Part shown: positions 58,171 to 64,000 of the stretch, piece after piece
Numbering within the stretch: the first letter of the stretch is position 1
Layout: every line of letters begins with the position of its first letter
Assembly: GCA_019914945.1 (NCBI GenBank)
Contig: CM034102.1
Location: 12,637,501 to 12,701,500 of the forward strand
Source of the DNA: Typha latifolia
Taxonomy: Eukaryota; Streptophyta; Magnoliopsida; Poales; Typhaceae
Direction of reading: 5' to 3'
Length of the DNA: 64,000 nucleotides
The notes under the pieces: model-generated
Databases searched by the model: none
What the model saw: only the letters and a program-made list of their open reading frames with translations
What the model was told of the DNA's origin: nothing
Position numbers and translations under genes: made by a program

Positions 58171-59830
58171 CTCTCCCTCTCACCCTCACTTAAATTGCTG
58201 GGCCTTGGGCTCAACCCAACCTTTAACATTTTTCTTTAACCCTAGTCTAATTAATTTTGAGTCTGTTATTTTCTTAAATTCTGATAGCTGCACAATTTGT
58301 AATTATTATAATTTCTCAATCATGTTGTTAATAAAATTAGTGATTTTCGCAAGATCAAAATAATATTGAATATTAAGTCTTCTCTATTATCTTCACATTT
58401 ACAATGCGAACCGCTCTAATGACCATTATTATAGTAATTAGGACAAATAATATCTCGGACCTAGAAAATCAAACTTAATATACACAACAACACGGTTAGT
58501 TTATAAGTCCATTAACTTTATGTTTATTTATAAATTATTAGATTCAGCATTGTGCGGGAAGGATCTTGAAATTCAGGGAAGAGCCGACTGATTAGGAGAG
58601 TAAGACAAATTCCAGAAATACACCAAAGTAGTAGAATTCTATAATAGTCTTTAAATTGCATGCTTATGCCATATCTTACCCGTGGTAGTTAAATGATGCT
58701 TCTTACATATGAATTTTATATGACATCTCATATTTGCATTTAATTACATGTCAGTTCTTTTTGTATTATTTATCACTTAATGCTCAAGTATTGATAGGCC
58801 CCATGTTTGATCATGATAACTGCTATTGTAATGATTATGTTAAATAAATAATAGAAGTCATGACACCACGTGCACGTATCACTATTAGTCAAGTCTCAGT
58901 TAGGCAGTGCCCTTTTACCTACTCAACCCGGGGTTAGGGGTAGAGTGTATATTATATGGTATTATATTAGCGACCTACACCTGAGGTCGGTAGCAGGTGG
59001 AGCATTCAGGTGATTACACTGCCCTAATTGGAGACTAGACTAGTATGATATTAGAAAAGATGATTGAGAGATTGGGATTGTAGTTCTAGCGGTACCCGAG
59101 GACGCGGTGGTCGGGCGTCTATTGAGCCGTGTGCTCTTCTCGGCCGTATGTGATGGTTTCGCTCTGTGCGATGATTACTAGAACGGTATTGATGGGCCTA
59201 CGACTGGGGTCCTTAGTCTGATGGCCACAGACAACCAGTCATATGCAGCGTCGCCAGGCATGTATGGGCGATAATACCGCTAGTTGACTAGTCCTCCTCG
59301 ATTTTTGTGATGCTGTGTGAGATATGTTATTGTGACTCGACTCCTGTGTGGATTTTTCTATGCAAGATAAGCTATGATCACCAAGTACTTTACCCTGACA
59401 TGTATGAGCTGCATTTTTACTTATCACGTAATATTTCTTAGATTGTTATTAGATTCTACTTGCTGGGCCTTGTGCTCACCGCCATTTTTGGTAGAATTAT
59501 TTCAGAGATGATTGTAGAGGATGCGGACATTGAGGAGTAGAAGATTTAATTCCCTATTTTTCCTGCATTTGTTATTTCTATTTATTTCAGTAAACTTAGC
59601 CCCTGCGAGGGTATTTATGTTTTAGCAAATTAGAGAAGAACTTGTAACCCTAGAGACTTGTTGAGGCCTGTGATATTATTAATTCAGGACTTTTGTTGGT
59701 TTATTATGGTATTGCTTGGTTCGTTTAAAATACTTGGTGAGAATATTTCACTGACCGGTCACGTGGGAATCACGTGGACATACCCACGTGAAGAACATGT
59801 GAGTTTTGAGTTTTGGAAGTGGGTGTTTCA

Positions 59831-62003
59831 TTTCTTTTATAAGACCAATGGCTTCAGTAGATAAAGTAGATTGGAACATGTCAAAGTGACTGCCGACTAC
59901 TAATGGGGAGCTTAACATGGTGCACAGGATAGAGCCCATCCCACCAGACTCGTTGGGACACGAAAGTTAAACCGTCAGGGTTGAGCTCTAAATACCTTGA
60001 GGGAAGCGAGTAGAAGTAGTAGAATTGATGGGATTCGGAGAGAGAATCTCGTAGTATTCATAAGCTAGGGTCAATATTCTTTCTCATAGAATACCTATAG
60101 GTTCTCTAGTATCATTAAAACATATATTATTCTTGTTTTCCAAGATATGTCGAAGTATAATGGATATAATGGCAAGCTAATAAAGATATACTGGCAAGCG
60201 GGCGGAGATCCTCCTCAAAGATCGACGACCCCTAGACTCAAGTTGTGCTCGATTGCGAAATGAATCAAGGATAGCTGATCAATTGATTCATCAAAAAGGC
60301 CGCACACTTGGTAGTTTTTTGAGGAACGTGGATCCAAGTCATCTATCATTAACTCAAAAGGCAATTCTCCATACGCAAAATAAATAAATAAATAAATAAA
60401 TGTAGCTAAATGAGTATATCATATTAAATAACTCTTCAAGTTGCTCAACTCATACTCAATTTTGGGTGAAGTGCTCTTAGGCTGACTTAATAACTCACCT
60501 ATCTATCACCTCCTCTTTTTCAAAACGAAAAAAATAAAATAAAATAATAAAACTCAAACTCAATTTAGCTGACTTAAGACAACTGGTCTGATCCGTAATC
60601 TCACCTAATCGAGTTGACTCAGCTTAATTTCATTTTGACGTGGCAAATCTTTGAGCAATATAATGGTTTGACTTAATTATTTTCTTCGTACAATTTCTTA
60701 AATGCATCCTATATAAGCATTAACATATTTAATTATGCAGTCTTATTTTGACATTAACTAATTCATTGGCTCAAGGACAAGCATAACAAAATAGAGATAC
60801 AAACCCTTCTTTCATACAACTAATAAGTATGTTAGTATTGTCACGAGGAGTTTATCTTCTTTGCCCAAGTGGTACTTATTATAATGGGTAAATTTCAAAT
60901 TACTTTTGAGGTTATGTCTAAAATTAAATTACCTTCTAAAGTTTATTTGTATCACTTTGTCCCCTTATAATTTAAAATAATTATTTAAAAAATATATTAT
61001 TTACCATAATAAACTTATAACATTAATAATTCTATTGTTTGAATAAATATGAATCTTCTACCTAGCTATAGTTCTAAGATATTAAAAATTGTCATTCCAT
61101 AATCACATGTTTAAAGAAAGGTAAATTGTGATAGTTAGATAATACTAAAATTTAAGTCTTGTAATATTAAATAGGAAAAGATAAGATATAAAGTGCATTT
61201 TATATTGAATCTGAGCAATATGATACGGTATGTAAATTTAATATTTATTATGGTGGGAAAATTCACTCTAGTAATTATAATTTTTCTTTTTTGTACTTAT
61301 TCAATAGAAAATTTTACGACTTATTAATCTAAATCATAGGGGGTTAAAATCATAGTGGTAGTTTTTATAATTTACCCTATTATAAATGTTTTTATACTTT
61401 GAAATTTCTATGAATCAATTGAGTACGTGATTATGAAAATTTCTAATAAATGCAAATTGTTGGGAGTGATGTAAATTAAATTAAATTATAATATTTTTTT
61501 CATAATTTTTTTAAAATAAAATTGATAGATTTAAGTCATATTAAAAATAAGATTATAAGCAAATTTAAAATAATATTATTATTTATTTATTGGGACCGAA
61601 CTCGATTAGAAAATTTGTGTTAAAATGATGTTTAATTACCGAACCAGGCTAGAACCTATACGGAGATCATTTCTAAGAAAGAAAATAAAAAAAAAATTAT
61701 ATTTAGTTAAACCGCTACAGTTTAAAAAAGTCTCGTGAATCATAGATCTGATTAACTTAGCAGAAAATATTAAAAAAGAAATTATAAAGTTGATATATTT
61801 TTCTTTTCTTTTTCCATCTAACTGGGAGATGATTAACAAATTTGCATGCATGTCTTGCTCGTTTGAACATCGCAGAGGTTTGGTGGAAGAGAGAAGTTCT
61901 TTCTTAGTGTGTGCTTCGGGGAATTTGATCAAAATAGAGATCTTTCTTGGAATCTCGCCTTTGTGAAGGCTGCAGACCGACAGATGGGAATTTGGTGCGT
62001 TGT
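59831..62003. other. Intergenic region, no gene; (AAAT)n at 60378-60402
   Basis: AT-rich. A weak 5S-rRNA-like stretch near 59925-59975 was considered and not accepted. No protein motif was seen. Confidence 0.55.
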
Positions 62004-62047
62004 CTATGTCCATGTCCTTGTCCATGTCCATGTCCATGTCCATGTCT
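62004..62047. repeat. (TCCATG)n hexamer tandem repeat
   Basis: About seven TCCATG units with one CTTG variant. On the minus strand they encode alternating Met-Asp at the start of an open frame (61636-62043) whose remainder has no recognisable motif. Confidence 0.9.
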
Positions 62048-63395
62048 TTTCTTCTTCACAGATTCATATAGTAGCTAGCTAAACAAAGAACTTTTTAATA
62101 TCAAAATGGGTTAGTTCTTGGTAACACGATGATTTTAGATTTAATAAATACTGAAGAGTTAGAACGTTTTATTAGAGAAAAAAAAAAGAAACTTAAGAAG
62201 TAAACGATCTCCGTTTTTGCGATTACGAGCACAATTGGTGTGGTAAATAATTATGTATTCCAACGTGTAAAATATTTTCATATCTTCACATCAATGTATT
62301 TTATGACTGTAATGAATAACTAAGCACAAAGATATGATGTTATAAGTTTTTTATTTATATTTTTTACATGTATCTTTCTTTTTTAATAATAAAATACTTA
62401 ATATTTTTAGCATTTTATGTGTATCATCTGTTTCTAATAAATCGCTAAATTGTTCAGCATTTTTTCTTTCAATAAAAATGATGATCATATTAGCATTTTA
62501 ATTTAAAACAATGATCTAATTAGTGTTTTTATTATTCAAAGGCTTGGGCTATTGAGGACACTAAAATCAACAGGAAATTTTGAAGAGCAAAACAAAAGCA
62601 TCAATATCAATAGGAAAACCCACATCTAGAAGCTCATCTATTCATCAATTTGGACAGTAATTGAATTGTGGTATGGATCTTCGAGAGCAATAAGTGATAT
62701 TTTATTTGGTAAATTAAGCATATCAAAGAGTTCTTTGTGGACTTTGACAATTATCAAACCATTTAAATCCATGTTGATGCTTATCTTCTATTTGATTCCA
62801 GTAATTTTAATTCGCTTTAGATTCAAACAAGTTGATGCCTTCTTCCCCAAGGACTAAGAACCTATTTTAAGAGAGAAATAAAATAAAGTAGTTGAGGCCT
62901 TGAACTTATCCGACTACATTAATTATATATGTTTCTCTAGGGCAATCTAGAAGTGATTAAGGACATTCCACTCTTATTAATTATTTTGACTCTCATTGTT
63001 ATGATGTCAGTTCTGATGATATGGTGAAGTACTTTAAACTGCCTTCCCTTAATCTAGCTTCAATAACATTTTATTAAACATGCTTGGTACTATAATGACT
63101 TGGCTTAGCCAAGTTGCAAAAATTCTAATAAGTATTTAGTCAAGAGTGATATCATTCACTAATAGCTTATGTAACAGCGTGGAGATTAAAGGTTGTAATC
63201 ATATAAACAGTGGATTGTATCCAAAATTAACGCAACTATATCAATCGGGTAGGATTAGCCAGGTTTGAGTCCGCTCGTATTTGGGTTGGGTCATAATAAT
63301 ACAAACACGAATATAATCTATTTATTAAATGAGTAAAAAAAAATTTAAACATGAAGATATCATTTATCGATGCGAATTATTACATAGGTCATAGA
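62048..63395. other. AT-rich intergenic region, nothing recognised
   Basis: No coding, RNA or repeat family recognised. Confidence 0.6.
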
Positions 63396-64000
63396 CGAGT
63401 TATTGATGCGAATTGGGTCAGATCGGATCGCATCATAAGGGTATTAGGCTTGATGGATCGAGTTTATTTATCTTTTAATTGATTCATATTTTATCTCTTA
63501 TGTAAGCCTTCAAGGCAAATCTAGTTAAGTCATATAAGTTAATAAGACAAGTTCAATTAAGTCACATAAAGCCACTAAAGCAAATTCAATTAAGTCACGT
63601 AAGCCGCTAAGTCAAGCCCTAATTTAAGTCGTATAAATCTTTAGGACTAAGTCTGAGTAGGACTTATTGTACCTAATATCTATATATAGAATTAAGAATT
63701 ATATTTTATCCTTAGACTATTTTAGGAGTAAGAGTATGATAATTTATGAGTAAAAATAAATTAATCATAGTCACTTATTTTCCTAGGAGTAGATCTAATT
63801 TAGAACTCTAATTTTACCTCCAACTTATAGTCACCATCATCTCTAACAGCCACCCTACCTTATGGTTACCTACCACTAGCCTTGACAACTCTCCGACGAC
63901 CACCACAACGTTGGATATTTACTATTCTACCCCGTTCTGACCTTGCTCCACTATTTTATTTATATCTTTTTAATATCCGATTTAGGTAAAACGAGAGCCA
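63396..64000 (+). repeat. Gypsy-type LTR, cut by the window end
   Basis: Starts TGATGCGAATTGGGTC and follows the solo LTR at 53510-54271 block by block to the ATCCGATTTAGGTAAAAC part. The last 100 or so bases of the LTR would lie beyond the window. Whether it is solo or the 5' LTR of a full element cannot be told. Confidence 0.7.

Larger units (their letters stand above)
56968..59830 (-). repeat. Long solo-type LTR (about 2.9 kb) with hairpin-rich GC domain
   Basis: Read on the minus strand it begins TGAAACACCCAC and ends GGATCTCA. Size, an AT-rich first half, a GC-rich last third and a poly(A)-like run just inside the 3' end match the long LTR at 24836-27812, in the opposite orientation. 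A CACCACGTG box and the CCTACTCAACCCGGGG block lie in the first part. The left boundary is approximate, since flanks ATTCC and TTTCT agree poorly. Overlapping open frames on both strands at 57450-58105 come from GC richness and palindromes and are not genes. Confidence 0.55.

Noticed and set aside
59900..59990. Possible 5S rRNA or 5S-derived SINE
   Set aside because: Short matches (CCCATCCCA, AAAGTTAAAC) sit in the right order but with an extra insertion, and no internal promoter boxes are recognisable.
62004..62043. Met-Asp repeat protein start (61636-62043, -)
   Set aside because: It arises from a TCCATG tandem repeat; the remaining frame has no recognisable family.
1..64000. CRISPR arrays, operons, bacterial ribosome sites, tRNA and rRNA genes
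   Set aside because: None seen. Introns, LTR retrotransposons and hAT elements show a plant nuclear genome; I could not run a tRNA scan, so a single tRNA cannot be fully excluded.

Overview
This window is nuclear DNA of a flowering plant, AT-rich and full of degenerate transposable elements. It holds two spliced genes I can read across every exon and one clear pseudogene. The organism is not identifiable with certainty. Gene structure and repeat content suggest a monocot with a mid-sized, retrotransposon-rich genome (palm-like is a guess).

Positions 3391-42161 (+) carry 16 exons of an IRE/IREH1-type plant AGC serine/threonine kinase. They join in frame under GT-AG rules into 1069 residues ending in a natural stop. 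The gene is stretched to over 38 kb by four introns of 4.7 to 12.4 kb packed with elements. Its N-terminal exon(s) are not in the window and probably lie upstream of base 1. The elements in or just before it are: a hAT transposase pseudogene (330-2444, -); a small non-autonomous LTR element with perfect 5-bp target duplications and a nested insertion (7798-11141, -); an inverted pair of LTRs (14332-16935); a copia element (21351-24835, -) abutted by a long LTR (24836-27812); a second hAT pseudogene (28130-30470, -); two related MITEs (32437-33557); and a Ty3/gypsy element (about 33980-39150, +).

Downstream, 44364-45081 (+) is a broken plantacyanin-type blue copper protein gene. Then, convergent on the minus strand, 51584 down to 46040 is an intact five-exon leucoanthocyanidin reductase (LAR) gene of 347 codons. 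It has all three LAR signature motifs and the catalytic His/Lys pair, so proanthocyanidin (flavan-3-ol) synthesis is the one metabolic pathway represented. Two hAT-type MITEs sit in its introns.

From 52.4 kb to the end I see no host gene. There is a CT-rich block, a solo LTR (53510-54271), a LINE-type RNase H fragment, a long LTR unusually rich in perfect hairpins (56968-59830), AT-rich sequence, and an LTR of the solo-LTR family running off the end (63396-64000).

The kinase and LAR are not functionally linked as far as is known; their adjacency looks incidental. I found no CRISPR, tRNA or rRNA gene. The most unusual signals are the hairpin arrays in the long LTRs, the covarying hairpin ends of the MITE in the last big kinase intron, and the nested miniature LTR element with its captured-looking ORF.
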